Below are positions 9,950-20,088 of a DNA stretch of 64,000 nt, piece after piece; the stretch's first letter is position 1, and each line of letters opens with the position of its first letter. Position numbers and translations under genes: made by a program. A model generated the notes under the pieces. The model ran no database searches. It was not told the DNA's origin and worked only from the letters and a program-made list of their open reading frames with translations. Origin of the DNA: Gillisella vitis (GTDB lineage: Bacteria; Pseudomonadota; Alphaproteobacteria; Rhizobiales; Rhizobiaceae); assembly GCF_001541345.2 (NCBI RefSeq), contig NZ_LMVL02000002.1, positions 372,001 through 436,000 on the forward strand, written 5' to 3'.

Positions 9950-10378
9950 ATGACGGAGACGCCGAAAACGCTGGAAGAGCTCTGCGCGGAGCGTGGTATG
10001 CGCATGACCGAACAGCGGCGGATCATCGCGCGCATCCTTGAAGGCTGCGATGACCATCCTGACGTCGAGGAGCTGTACCGCCGCTCTTCAGTGATAGACG
10101 CTAAAATTTCGATCTCGACCGTCTATCGCACCGTCAAGCTGTTTGAGGATGCCGGGATCATCGCCCGTCACGATTTTCGCGATGGGCGCTCCCGTTACGA
10201 AACGGTGCCGGAAGAACACCACGATCATCTGATCGATTTGAAGACGGGCGTGGTCATCGAGTTCCGCTCACCCGAGATCGAGGCGCTTCAGGAGCGAATC
10301 GCTCGAGAACATGGTTTCCGGCTGGTGGATCACCGGCTGGAACTCTATGGCGTGCCATTGGCGAAGGAAGAGCCGTGA
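9950..10378 (+). CDS. fur: Fur-family metal-dependent regulator (Mur-like)
   Basis: A 142-residue Fur-family repressor: winged-helix N-terminus (RMTEQRRIIARILEGCDDHPDVEELYRR, then STVYRTVKLFEDAGII) and a C-terminal dimer/metal domain with EEHHDHLID. The CxxC pairs that hold structural zinc in E. coli Fur are absent: the segment after HHDHLI reads DLKTGVVIEF, where E. coli has Cys-x-x-Cys. This is known from rhizobial Fur/Mur proteins, which respond mainly to manganese; a manganese role is therefore inferred. It ends 32 bases before the likely start of the acyltransferase gene. Confidence 0.93.
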   Translation: MTETPKTLEELCAERGMRMTEQRRIIARILEGCDDHPDVEELYRRSSVIDAKISISTVYRTVKLFEDAGIIARHDFRDGRSRYETVPEEHHDHLIDLKTGVVIEFRSPEIEALQERIAREHGFRLVDHRLELYGVPLAKEEP

Positions 10379-10409
10379 GCAGGGCAAGCTTTGGCTGTTC
10401 GTGGCAGCC

Positions 10410-11207
10410 ATGATCATCACCATCCGAACTGTCTTCATGCTGGCGCTACTTGTCGCCGTCACGCTGATTATGCTGCCGCTGCAATTGCTTGGCCTGGCGT
10501 TCGATCTGAAAATACGACGACTGTTGCCGCGCTACTGGCACAGGTTTGCCTGTCTGGTTCTCGGTATCCGGGTGCGGGTGCATGGCCTGCCGGAACGGCA
10601 AAGGCCGTTGATGCTGGCCGTCAATCACTGTTCCTGGACCGATATTCTGGTGCTGAGTTCCATTGCCGATGTGGTGTTCATCGCCAAGATGGAAGTGTCC
10701 GAATGGCCGATTTTCGGGACGCTGGCCAAGCTGCAAAAAAGCATTTTCATTCGCCGCGAGGAAAAGCGTTCGTCCGGTGAGCAGGTCAACGATATTGCGG
10801 CCCGGATGGCCGATGGTGAAATCGTTGTGCTGTTTCCCGAAGGTACGACGTCGGACGGTAATCGGCTGCTGCCAGTCAAATCCTCGTTGTTTGGCGCTGC
10901 CTCCATGGCGGTGCCGCTTGCTCCTGAGGGCGTGGTCTATGTGCAGCCGGTTGCCATCGCCTATACCGGCATCCATGGCATGCCGATGGGCCGCTTCCAT
11001 CGGCCATTGGTCAGTTGGCCGGGCGATGTCACGCTTGGACCGCATCTGGCCGGTCTGCTCAAGGTGGCGGCGGTGGATGTCGATGTCTGCTTCGGTACGC
11101 CGGTTGCCTATACCAAGGACAGCAACCGCAAGCGGGTGAGTGCCACGGTGGAAGCGGAGATCCGCCGCATGCTGCTGTCAAAGCTGCTGGGTCGGACGAT
11201 CGAATAG
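10410..11207 (+). CDS. olsA: PlsC-family acyltransferase, probably lyso-ornithine lipid acyltransferase OlsA
   Basis: A 265-residue membrane-associated acyltransferase. An N-terminal membrane helix (residues 1-25) precedes the HX4D catalytic motif (NHCSWTDIL near 72) and the substrate motif FPEGTTSDG near 145. Such enzymes acylate lysophosphatidate (PlsC) or lyso-ornithine lipid (OlsA). From memory, the Sinorhizobium olsA gene is also the direct neighbour of miaB-phoH-ybeY, so OlsA is favoured by position, but sequence alone does not exclude PlsC. The frame opens at 10311 inside fur; the ATG at 10410 is taken as the start. Confidence 0.85.
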   Translation: MIITIRTVFMLALLVAVTLIMLPLQLLGLAFDLKIRRLLPRYWHRFACLVLGIRVRVHGLPERQRPLMLAVNHCSWTDILVLSSIADVVFIAKMEVSEWPIFGTLAKLQKSIFIRREEKRSSGEQVNDIAARMADGEIVVLFPEGTTSDGNRLLPVKSSLFGAASMAVPLAPEGVVYVQPVAIAYTGIHGMPMGRFHRPLVSWPGDVTLGPHLAGLLKVAAVDVDVCFGTPVAYTKDSNRKRVSATVEAEIRRMLLSKLLGRTIE

Positions 11208-11311
11208 CAGACGATAGAAAACGAACTGTCTACCACTTTTCGTTTCGCCGCTTTTCATTGGGATGATGCGGCACTCTTTGCTAATGCCGATCATTGGTAT
11301 AAAAGCGCGCC

Positions 11312-12745
<1,434 letters not shown>

Positions 12746-12786
12746 AGTGAGGGCAGGGACTGAATTCCGATAGGGAGCCTGATCGC

Positions 12787-13860
12787 TTGAACGCACCAGA
12801 AGTGGTAACCTCACCCTCGCGCAACACCAAAACCGCCGCGACCGACGCCAATCACTTCATCTTGACGTTCGAGAACAACCGGCATGCCAGCGAGCTTTTC
12901 GGCCAGTTCGAACAAAACCTGAAGTTGCTGGAGCAGCGGCTGAATATCAAAGCCAGCGCGCGCGGCAATTCCGTCTCCATCTCCGGCGATATCATGGCCA
13001 CCAACCAGGCGCGCCGGGCGCTCGATTTCCTCTATGCCAGGCTGCAAAGCGGCGGCAGCGTCGAGGCCTCCGACGTGGAAGGCGCGATCCGCATGGCGGT
13101 GGCCGCTGATGACCAGCTGACCTTGCCGACACTGGAGCGCAAGGCCAAGCTCAGCATGGCGCAGATCTCCACCCGCAAGAAGACCATTGTTGCCCGCACG
13201 CCCACCCAGGACGCCTATATGCGGGCGCTGGAACGGTCCGAACTGGTGTTCGGCACTGGCCCGGCGGGCACCGGCAAGACCTATCTGGCCGTGGCGCAGG
13301 CCGCGCAATTGTTGGAACGCGGCGCCGTCGACAAGATCATCCTGTCGCGCCCGGCTGTCGAGGCGGGCGAACGGCTGGGCTTCCTGCCCGGCGATATGAA
13401 GGAAAAGGTCGATCCTTACCTGCGGCCGCTCTACGACGCGCTCTATGACATGATGCTGGGCGACAAGGTGGAGCGCGCGATCACGGCTGGCGTGATCGAA
13501 ATCGCTCCGCTGGCCTTCATGCGCGGACGCACACTGGCCAATGCGGCCATCATCCTTGACGAAGCGCAGAACACCACATCCATGCAGATGAAGATGTTTC
13601 TGACGCGTCTGGGCGAAAATTCGCGGATGATCATTACCGGCGACCCGAGCCAGGTGGACCTGCCGCGCGGCGTCAAATCCGGCCTGGTTGAGGCCTTGGA
13701 TATTCTGGCAGGCGTGGAAGGGGTGTCCTTTGTGCGCTTCAAGGATGTCGATGTTGTGCGTCACCCGCTTGTCGGGCGGATCGTCAGGGCCTATGATGCC
13801 CAATATGCGCAGCCTGAGCCTCACTATACGCAGCCTCCCGAAGGCGAGAAGCCGGAATAA
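12787..13860 (+). CDS. PhoH-like ATPase
   Basis: 357 residues beginning at a TTG with GGAG nine bases upstream; no better ATG exists before the conserved part. An N-terminal KH-like region (about 25-100) precedes the PhoH ATPase domain with Walker A GPAGTGKT (158-165) and Walker B AIILDEAQN (near 258). The pairing with ybeY, miaB and a CBS-domain protein is widely conserved and points to RNA metabolism, possibly with YbeY. The name comes from the phosphate-induced E. coli protein, but a link to the Pho cluster here is not implied. Confidence 0.93.
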   Translation: MNAPEVVTSPSRNTKTAATDANHFILTFENNRHASELFGQFEQNLKLLEQRLNIKASARGNSVSISGDIMATNQARRALDFLYARLQSGGSVEASDVEGAIRMAVAADDQLTLPTLERKAKLSMAQISTRKKTIVARTPTQDAYMRALERSELVFGTGPAGTGKTYLAVAQAAQLLERGAVDKIILSRPAVEAGERLGFLPGDMKEKVDPYLRPLYDALYDMMLGDKVERAITAGVIEIAPLAFMRGRTLANAAIILDEAQNTTSMQMKMFLTRLGENSRMIITGDPSQVDLPRGVKSGLVEALDILAGVEGVSFVRFKDVDVVRHPLVGRIVRAYDAQYAQPEPHYTQPPEGEKPE

Positions 13861-13896
13861 CCTGTTGCTGTGTCCTTGGTTGAGTGCGTGTCATTG

Positions 13897-14400
13897 ATGA
13901 AGAAACTTGACGTTCAGATTGCTATCGAAGCCGATGGCTGGCCGGATGAGGCGGAACTCGAGGCGTTGAGCACACGGATTTTGGATCACGCGGCGGATTT
14001 CATTGCTGCTGAAGGCCAGCCTTTTGCGCCAATGCCTGCGGAGGTCTCTCTGGTCTTTACCGGCGACGCCGAGATCCAGGCGATCAACAGCGAATGGCGA
14101 GGACAGGACAAGCCGACCAATGTCCTGTCCTTTCCGGCCTATCCGATAGAGCCCGGCGATAAGCCGGGACCGATGCTGGGCGATATCGTCATTGCCCGCC
14201 AGACGGTGGAGCGGGAAGCGGCGGAGCTGGAAAAAACATTTACGGACCATCTGACGCATTTGATGGTCCATGGATTCCTCCACCTTTTCGGTTATGATCA
14301 CATGACCGAGGATGAGGCGGAGGAGATGGAGGGACTGGAGACTCGCATTTTGGCCGGTCTTGGCTTATCTGATCCTTATGCGGGTCAAGTCCCGGTTTGA
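13897..14400 (+). CDS. ybeY: Endoribonuclease / rRNA maturation factor YbeY
   Basis: A single-strand endoribonuclease needed for 16S rRNA 3'-end maturation and ribosome quality control; rhizobial YbeY also affects sRNA control. The zinc-binding motif HGFLHLFGYDH is near residue 125 and the family segment GDIVIARQTVEREA precedes it. ATG at 13897 gives 167 residues; a GTG at 13870 is an equally weak alternative (no clear Shine-Dalgarno for either). It lies between phoH (10-36 base gap) and the CBS protein (12-base gap). Confidence 0.95.
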   Translation: MKKLDVQIAIEADGWPDEAELEALSTRILDHAADFIAAEGQPFAPMPAEVSLVFTGDAEIQAINSEWRGQDKPTNVLSFPAYPIEPGDKPGPMLGDIVIARQTVEREAAELEKTFTDHLTHLMVHGFLHLFGYDHMTEDEAEEMEGLETRILAGLGLSDPYAGQVPV

Positions 14401-14412
14401 TAGAACGGTAAA

Positions 14413-15450
14413 ATGAGCGATTTTTCGACACGATCGGCCAGTGAGGCCACGAAGGAGCAGGACAGCTCCTCCTCTGAAGAGGGGTCAAGTCCACAGCGAA
14501 GTTCCGCGGCCCACAAGCCGCATTCATCTTTCTGGGCGCGGGCCGCCCGGATATTGAGACCTGCTGGCGCTAGCCTGCGTGAGGATATCACCGATGCGCT
14601 GATGTCCGACAGGGCCGCTGAAGAGGCCTTTTCCGCCGAAGAACGGGCGATGCTGCACAATATTCTGCGCTTTCGCGAGGTTCGCGTCGAAGACGTCATG
14701 GTGCCGCGCTCCGATATCCATGCTGTCGATGTCGAGACCAGCATCGGCGAATTGATGACCCTGTTCCAGGAAACCGGCCATTCGCGCATGCCGGTCTATT
14801 GCGACACGCTGGACGATCCGCGCGGCATGGTGCATATCCGCGATCTTCTTTCTTATATCACCCTCAAGGCGTTGAATGGCAACGGCCTCGACCTCGCCTG
14901 CGTCGATCTTGGTGTGACACTGGAGGAGGCGGGCATCATCCGCTCCATCCTGTTCGTGCCACCGTCCATGCAGGCCTCCGACCTTCTGGCCCGTATGCAG
15001 GCTGCCCGCACCCAGATGGCGCTTGTGATTGACGAATATGGTGGCACCGATGGCCTGGTTTCGCATGAAGACATCGTCGAAATGGTGGTTGGCGATATCG
15101 AGGACGAGCATGACAAGGAAGAGGCTCTTGTCACCCGCGTCTCCCAGGATGTCTATCTGGCCGATGCCCGCATCGAACTGGAGGAAATCGCAGAGGTGAT
15201 CGGCCCTGATTTCGATATCAGTGCGGAAATCGATGAAGTCGATACGCTGGGCGGATTGCTCTCCACCGCGATTGGCCGGGTGCCGCAGCGTGGTGAAGTG
15301 GTGCAGGCGGTGGCGGGCTTCGAGCTGCATATTCTCGACGCCGATCCGCGAAGGGTGAAAAAAGTCCGCATTACCCGCATGGCACCTATTGCCAAGCGCC
15401 TGCAGGAAGGCGCCGATTTGCAGACAGTCGGATCAGGGCAGGGTAAGTAG
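14413..15450 (+). CDS. corC: CorC/HlyC-family CBS-domain protein
   Basis: A 345-residue soluble protein with two CBS domains (about 95-150 and 160-215; motif RVEDVMVPRSDIHAVD at 93-108) that bind adenine nucleotides, and a C-terminal CorC_HlyC domain. The CorC type is implicated in magnesium/cobalt efflux; it has no DUF21 membrane part, so is the cytoplasmic form. In the conserved ybeY-corC-lnt order. The first 45 residues are low-complexity and poorly conserved. A hairpin follows it. Confidence 0.93.
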   Translation: MSDFSTRSASEATKEQDSSSSEEGSSPQRSSAAHKPHSSFWARAARILRPAGASLREDITDALMSDRAAEEAFSAEERAMLHNILRFREVRVEDVMVPRSDIHAVDVETSIGELMTLFQETGHSRMPVYCDTLDDPRGMVHIRDLLSYITLKALNGNGLDLACVDLGVTLEEAGIIRSILFVPPSMQASDLLARMQAARTQMALVIDEYGGTDGLVSHEDIVEMVVGDIEDEHDKEEALVTRVSQDVYLADARIELEEIAEVIGPDFDISAEIDEVDTLGGLLSTAIGRVPQRGEVVQAVAGFELHILDADPRRVKKVRITRMAPIAKRLQEGADLQTVGSGQGK

Positions 15451-15485
15451 CGGGCCTGTAGTCCAACACCTTTGATTTAAGACGG

Positions 15486-15514
15486 GGCGGCAGTCTTTAA
15501 AAAGAACTGCCGCC
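15486..15514 (+). terminator. Hairpin after corC, probable terminator
   Basis: A perfect 9-bp stem GGCGGCAGT / ACTGCCGCC with an 11-base loop, followed by TCTTCGATTCTT rather than a pure T-run. It may reduce read-through into lnt, which lies 175 bases on. Confidence 0.55.
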
Positions 15515-15688
15515 TCTTCGATTCTTGCAGGCAGGGTTGTGGCAGCGTCTTGCCCTTTGTCGTAAATTTGAAGTGCTATACGAACTGTCCTTGAAAAGGG
15601 CAGCCCGTATTCCGTTTTCAAATATCTCAAGTCTTTGATGCATTTGAGGTCTTTGAAATTATGCATGAGCAAGGTCTTGGGGGCGAAG

Positions 15689-17275
15689 ATGGAACGGTTG
15701 GCGGCAAGGATCATGCTTCTGGCGGGATGGCGGCGTGCCCTTCTTGCCATTGCCTCAGGTGCGGTCGGGGCGCTGGCGTTGCCCCCGGTAGGTTTTTTTG
15801 CGGCTCTGTTTCTCTCCTTCTCCATCCTTGTCTGGCTGCTCGATGGTGTAAGCGGCAATCCTGACCGGAGCTGGTCGCGGGGACTGCGGTCCGCCTTCTG
15901 GATCGGCTGGCTGTTCGGCTTCGGTTATTTCGTTGCCGGACTCTGGTGGTTGGGCAATGCATTGATGGTGGAGGCCGACGAATTTGCCTGGGCTCTGCCG
16001 CTTGCAGTGCTCGGTCTGCCGGCGGTGTTGGCGGTGTTTTATGGCTTGGCCTGCCTTGCTGCCCGTCTGCTCTGGTCCGAAGGCCTTGGCCGGATTGCCG
16101 CGCTGGCGGCGATGTTCGGCATTACCGAATGGCTGCGCAGCTTTGTTGCCACGGGCTTTCCCTGGAATGCCATCGGCTATGGCGCTATGCCCGTTCCCCT
16201 GATGATGCAATCGGCTGCGGTGCTGGGCCTTTTCGGGGTCTCGGCCCTTGCCGTCTTCGTTTTCGCCGCCCCAGCTCTTTTAGGCACGCGCCGTGGGGCA
16301 AAACCCGGTCTCGCGCTGGCGGGATTATTGATCTGCGGCCATCTCGGCTATGGCGCCTACCGGCTGTCTCTGCCGGAGCCGGAAGGGCGCAAGGTGACAG
16401 TGCGCCTGGTCCAGCCGAATATAGACCAGGCAGCGAAGATGGACGATACCGACCGTGTTGCAATTTTCGAGAAACATCTTCGCCTGACGGCTGTGCCAAC
16501 GCCACCCGATCAGCCGCGCCCGGATGTGATTGTGTGGCCGGAAACCACCATTCCCTTCATCCTCACCGAAAATCCCGATGCCTTGCGACAGATTGCCGGG
16601 ACGTTGCAAGACGGCCAAGTGCTGATCACCGGCACAGTGCGCTCGGAAGATCAGGGCGCCGGCATTGCCCCCCGCTATTATAATTCAATCTATGCAATCG
16701 ACAGTCATGGGCAGATCCTTGCTGCTGCCGATAAGGTTCATCTTGTGCCATTTGGGGAATATGTCCCATGGCAGGACATCCTGTCGAGGCTCGGTATTAC
16801 CAACATTATCGACCTCCCGGGAGGCTTTTCTCCAGGGGCATCTCGCTCCCTGATGACCCTTCCGGGGGGACTGAAGCTCTATCCGTTGATCTGTTACGAG
16901 GTCATTTTTCCTGACGAAATGGTTAAGGGATTATCCGGGGCTAATGCCATTATCAATGTCACCAACGATGCCTGGTTTGGAGATACGCCAGGTCCGTTTC
17001 AGCATTTTCAACAGGCCAGATTACGCGCCGTCGAGACTGGACTGCCAATTATTCGTGCCGCCAATAATGGCATTTCTGCCTTAATTGACGGACGGGGCCG
17101 CGTGTTTTCGGGTTTGCTATTAAACGCTGAAGGCGTGGAAAATGCAACTTTTGCGCTATCTGCTGCGTCTGAAACCAATGTAAATCATAATAAATACAAC
17201 TTTTGGGCGGTAACTGCTTTGTTATTATCTGTGGCTGTAATTTCTCGTTTAGGTTTAATATCGAGAGTGAATTGA
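15689..17275 (+). CDS. lnt: Apolipoprotein N-acyltransferase
   Basis: Inner-membrane enzyme that adds the third acyl chain to the N-terminal cysteine of lipoproteins before Lol export. 528 residues from the ATG giving MERLAARIMLLAGWRR; the frame is open 54 bases further upstream. About six to seven membrane helices make up the first ~215 residues, then a periplasmic nitrilase-fold domain holds the catalytic Glu (VWPETTIPF), Lys (DKVHLVPFGEY) and Cys (LICYEV), all present. A single helix ends the protein. Base composition becomes more AT-rich toward its 3' end. Confidence 0.95.
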   Translation: MERLAARIMLLAGWRRALLAIASGAVGALALPPVGFFAALFLSFSILVWLLDGVSGNPDRSWSRGLRSAFWIGWLFGFGYFVAGLWWLGNALMVEADEFAWALPLAVLGLPAVLAVFYGLACLAARLLWSEGLGRIAALAAMFGITEWLRSFVATGFPWNAIGYGAMPVPLMMQSAAVLGLFGVSALAVFVFAAPALLGTRRGAKPGLALAGLLICGHLGYGAYRLSLPEPEGRKVTVRLVQPNIDQAAKMDDTDRVAIFEKHLRLTAVPTPPDQPRPDVIVWPETTIPFILTENPDALRQIAGTLQDGQVLITGTVRSEDQGAGIAPRYYNSIYAIDSHGQILAAADKVHLVPFGEYVPWQDILSRLGITNIIDLPGGFSPGASRSLMTLPGGLKLYPLICYEVIFPDEMVKGLSGANAIINVTNDAWFGDTPGPFQHFQQARLRAVETGLPIIRAANNGISALIDGRGRVFSGLLLNAEGVENATFALSAASETNVNHNKYNFWAVTALLLSVAVISRLGLISRVN

Positions 17276-17325
17276 CGAAAAACCCCTAAAAATGCATAGT
17301 GCTGTAGCTTGGTAGTGCTTGTAAT

Positions 17326-17344
17326 CCAGCGCTTGAAGCGCTGG
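17326..17344. promoter_or_regulatory. Inverted repeat upstream of the XRE regulator
   Basis: Perfect 8-bp arms CCAGCGCT / AGCGCTGG with a 3-base centre, 78-96 bases before the regulator start. Size and symmetry suit a dimeric repressor operator; it could also be the end of lnt transcription. Confidence 0.45.
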
Positions 17345-17348
17345 CGTG

Positions 17349-17375
17349 TGCAACGTAACGTTATATGAAGTTGCA
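17349..17375. promoter_or_regulatory. Inverted repeat TGCAAC-N15-GTTGCA, candidate operator
   Basis: 6-bp perfect arms whose centres are 21 bp (two DNA turns) apart, 47 bases before the regulator start. It contains AACGTAACGTT in the spacer. An autoregulatory site for the neighbouring XRE regulator is plausible but untested. Confidence 0.45.
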
Positions 17376-17421
17376 AGCGCTACGGGTTAAGATCAATTTC
17401 AACTGTCTTTAGGATCGTCAC

Positions 17422-17844
17422 ATGCTCGAAAACAAAAAGAAGCCTAACCCCATCGACATTCATGTCGGTAGCCGGATTCGTCTTCGCCGTACCATGCTCG
17501 GAATGAGCCAGGAGAAGTTGGGCGAAAGCCTCGGCATTACGTTTCAACAAATTCAGAAGTACGAAAAAGGCACAAATCGTGTCGGCGCCAGCCGCCTGCA
17601 GAATATTTCAAGCATTCTGAACGTACCCGTCTCGTTCTTTTTCGAGGATGCGCCAGGTGAGCAGGTTGTTGCAGGTGCCAATGGCTTTTCCGAGGCGGCC
17701 AGCTCCAACTACGTCGTCGACTTCCTCTCGTCTTCCGAGGGATTGCAGCTCAACCGCGCTTTCGTGAAGATCAACGATCCGAAAGTGCGCCGTAAAGTCG
17801 TCGATCTGGTCAAGGCGCTTGCCGCCGACGCAGACGCGGAATAA
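17422..17844 (+). CDS. praR: XRE-family transcriptional regulator (PraR/PhrR type)
   Basis: A 140-residue DNA-binding protein with an N-terminal cro/cI helix-turn-helix (residues 15-70; RLRRTMLGMSQEKLGESLGI, then FQQIQKYEKGTNRVGASRL) and a C-terminal tail of about 60 residues for dimerisation. The sequence and position before metK fit the rhizobial regulator called PraR or PhrR, known from biofilm and stress work; the symbol rests on memory of that family. AGGA seven bases before the ATG supports the start. It has its own upstream inverted repeats and ends at a strong terminator, so is monocistronic. Confidence 0.9.
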   Translation: MLENKKKPNPIDIHVGSRIRLRRTMLGMSQEKLGESLGITFQQIQKYEKGTNRVGASRLQNISSILNVPVSFFFEDAPGEQVVAGANGFSEAASSNYVVDFLSSSEGLQLNRAFVKINDPKVRRKVVDLVKALAADADAE

Positions 17845-17865
17845 CCGGGACCCTTCAGGGCTCGA

Positions 17866-17897
17866 AAAAAAAGCGGCGATTAGGCCGCTTTTTTTAT
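17866..17897 (+). terminator. Rho-independent terminator after the XRE regulator
   Basis: Stem AAAAAGCGGC / GCCGCTTTTT with a short loop and a T7 tail, 22 bases after the stop codon. It separates the regulator from metK. Confidence 0.92.
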
Positions 17898-17926
17898 GTC
17901 CTGGTCACTTTTGGGAAAGGCTTGCT

Positions 17927-17948
17927 GACATAAAGATATATTTATGTC
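17927..17948. promoter_or_regulatory. Palindromic operator upstream of metK
   Basis: GACATAAA-N6-TTTATGTC, perfect 8-bp arms with GATATA between them, 71 bases before metK. It resembles operators described for ArsR-family SAH/SAM-responsive repressors (SahR/SamR) of proteobacterial methionine-cycle genes; that assignment is by recall. A 5-bp hairpin (17966-17980) lies in the leader. Confidence 0.6.
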
Positions 17949-18018
17949 GTTGTGTCCTTGTTTTTAAGGCGTCGTGCCTTTATCAAAGGGGCATCTGGTT
18001 CATTGAGGGGAATCCCGC

Positions 18019-19257
18019 ATGCGCTCAAACTATCTGTTTACGAGTGAGTCCGTTTCGGAAGGTCATCCGGACAAGGTCTGCGACCGAATTTCAGACGAAA
18101 TCGTCGATCTCGTCTATCGTGAAGCGGCACGGACCGGGGTCGATCCCTGGACAGTGCGCATTGCCTGCGAGACGCTGGCGACCACCAATCGGGTCGTTAT
18201 CGCCGGTGAGGTTCGCCTGCCACCGAGCCTGATGAAGACCGACAAGAATGGCAATGAGGTGATCAACCCTGCCAAGTTCAAGGCTGCGGCGCGTAAGGCT
18301 ATCCGCGACATTGGCTATGAACAGGATGGCTTCCATTGGAAGACCGCCAAGATCGACGTTCTCCTGCATTCCCAGTCGGCTCATATCGCCCAAGGCGTCG
18401 ACAAGGCCGCCGACCATGAAGGCGGCGAAGGCGCAGGTGACCAGGGCATTATGTTCGGCTATGCCTGCGGCGAAACGCCGGACCTGATGCCGGCACCGAT
18501 CTATTACTCCCACAAGATCCTCCAGCTTCTCTCGGCAGCCCGTAAAAAGGGCGAGGGCGATGTGGGCAAGCTTGGCCCTGACGCCAAGAGCCAGGTCACT
18601 GTCCGTTATGTCGATGGCAAGCCTTCGGATGTCGCTTCCATCGTGCTTTCCACGCAGCATCTCGACGAAAGCTGGGATTCGGCCAAGGTCCGTTCGGTCG
18701 TTGAACCCTATATTCTCGAAGCATTTGGCGATCTGAAGGTTGCCGATGACTGCAAGTGGTATATCAATCCAACTGGCAAGTTCGTGATCGGCGGTCCTGA
18801 TGGTGATGCAGGCCTGACCGGTCGCAAGATCATCGTCGATACCTATGGTGGCGCAGCCCCCCATGGCGGTGGCGCTTTCTCCGGTAAGGACACCACCAAG
18901 GTTGACCGTTCCGCCGCCTATGCGGCGCGCTATCTAGCCAAGAACGTGGTTGCCGCTGGCTTAGCAGAGCGCTGCACCATTCAGATCGCTTATGCGATCG
19001 GCATTGCCCAGCCTTTGTCCATCTATGTTGATCTGCATGGCACCGGTAAATATACCGAGGACCAGATCGAGGCGGCAATCCGCAGCGTGATGGATCTGTC
19101 CCCGACCGGCATTCGCCGCCATCTCGATCTCAACAAGCCAATCTATGCCAAGACGTCCGCTTATGGCCATTTTGGCCGCAAGGCTGGCCGCGACGGCTCC
19201 TTCGCATGGGAGAAGCTTGATCTGGTCAAGCCGCTCAAGGAGGCCTTGAAAGGCTGA
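18019..19257 (+). CDS. metK: S-adenosylmethionine synthetase
   Basis: MetK makes S-adenosylmethionine from methionine and ATP. The 412-residue product begins [20 protein letters not shown], with the GHPDK motif at 15-19, and has three repeated alpha/beta domains. The signature [12 protein letters not shown] near 138-149 and the P-loop-like GGGAFSGKD near 290 are intact. GAGGGG precedes the ATG by about eight bases. trmB starts five bases after the stop, so the two form an operon. The upstream palindrome suggests control by SAM/SAH status. Confidence 0.97.
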   Translation: MRSNYLFTSESVSEGHPDKVCDRISDEIVDLVYREAARTGVDPWTVRIACETLATTNRVVIAGEVRLPPSLMKTDKNGNEVINPAKFKAAARKAIRDIGYEQDGFHWKTAKIDVLLHSQSAHIAQGVDKAADHEGGEGAGDQGIMFGYACGETPDLMPAPIYYSHKILQLLSAARKKGEGDVGKLGPDAKSQVTVRYVDGKPSDVASIVLSTQHLDESWDSAKVRSVVEPYILEAFGDLKVADDCKWYINPTGKFVIGGPDGDAGLTGRKIIVDTYGGAAPHGGGAFSGKDTTKVDRSAAYAARYLAKNVVAAGLAERCTIQIAYAIGIAQPLSIYVDLHGTGKYTEDQIEAAIRSVMDLSPTGIRRHLDLNKPIYAKTSAYGHFGRKAGRDGSFAWEKLDLVKPLKEALKG

Positions 19258-19262
19258 ATACG

Positions 19263-19961
19263 ATGACCACAGACCGCCGTAGCCGGGCGACCGAAGCCTT
19301 TTTCGGTCGCCGCAAGGGAAAGCCGCTCCGCGACCAGCAGGTCGAGCGGATGACCCATCTCCTGCCTGAACGCAAGTTGGACTTGGGGACGGCTGCGCCG
19401 GGCGATTTGAAGACACTGTTTCCCCTATCGATTGAGCGTATCCGCCTGGAAATCGGCTTCGGTGGGGGCGAACATCTGGCCCATCGTGCCAGACACGATG
19501 CCACGACCGGTTTCATCGGCGTCGAGCCCTTCGTCAATTCCATGGCCAAGTTGCTGGCCGTGATCGAGGATGAGGGTCTGCCCAATATCCGGGTCTATGA
19601 CGATGACGCGACGCAATTGCTGGACTGGCTGCCAGCGTCATCCATTGATCAGATCGATCTCCTCTACGCTGACCCCTGGCCAAAGCGCAAGCATTGGAAG
19701 CGCCGTTTCGTATCGCAGGTCAATCTGGAGCGGTTTCACCGGGTGCTGAAACCGGGCGCGCGTTTCTGCTTCGCCTCCGATATCGATACCTATGTGAACT
19801 GGACGCTGCTGCATTGCCGCAATCATGGCGGGTTCGATTGGCTGGCCGAAAGCTCCGCCGATTGGTTGACGCCCTACGAGGGCTGGCCAGGCACGCGCTA
19901 TGAGGCCAAAGCCCGCCGCGAGGGGCGCTCATCTGCCTATTTGACCTTCCGCAGGACATAA
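19263..19961 (+). CDS. trmB: tRNA (guanine-N7-)-methyltransferase
   Basis: Methylates G46 in the variable loop of tRNAs using SAM. 232 residues with SAM-binding [15 protein letters not shown] near 63-77, then [15 protein letters not shown], and the substrate motif [15 protein letters not shown] near 137-151. It shares an operon with metK, the producer of its cofactor. It is followed by two hairpins. Confidence 0.96.
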   Translation: MTTDRRSRATEAFFGRRKGKPLRDQQVERMTHLLPERKLDLGTAAPGDLKTLFPLSIERIRLEIGFGGGEHLAHRARHDATTGFIGVEPFVNSMAKLLAVIEDEGLPNIRVYDDDATQLLDWLPASSIDQIDLLYADPWPKRKHWKRRFVSQVNLERFHRVLKPGARFCFASDIDTYVNWTLLHCRNHGGFDWLAESSADWLTPYEGWPGTRYEAKARREGRSSAYLTFRRT

Positions 19962-19981
19962 TCCAAGGCCTTGAAGAGACT

Positions 19982-20013
19982 CGAGGCTTCCGCGAAGGCG
20001 GCCTCATTTTTCA
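19982..20013 (+). terminator. Terminator-like hairpin after trmB
   Basis: GAGGC at 19983 and GCCTC near 20001 frame a short hairpin with an ATTTTTC tail, about 20 bases after the trmB stop. Confidence 0.6.
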
Positions 20014-20030
20014 TCCAAAACGCGAATCAA

Positions 20031-20062
20031 AACACCCTGCGCCATGCATGGCGCAGGGTGTT
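20031..20062. terminator. Perfect 32-bp palindrome, bidirectional terminator
   Basis: Both halves (AACACCCTGCGCCATG and its reverse complement) match without a mismatch; AAAA precedes and TTTT follows. It lies between convergent trmB (+) and the DUF1150 gene (-), so it can end transcription from both sides. Confidence 0.85.
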
Positions 20063-20088
20063 TTCAGTTAATCATCATCGATCGAGGC

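Noticed and set aside
17949..18018. SAM-II or SAM/SAH riboswitch upstream of metK
   Set aside because: The only leader hairpin has a 5-bp stem and lacks the conserved pseudoknot bases.
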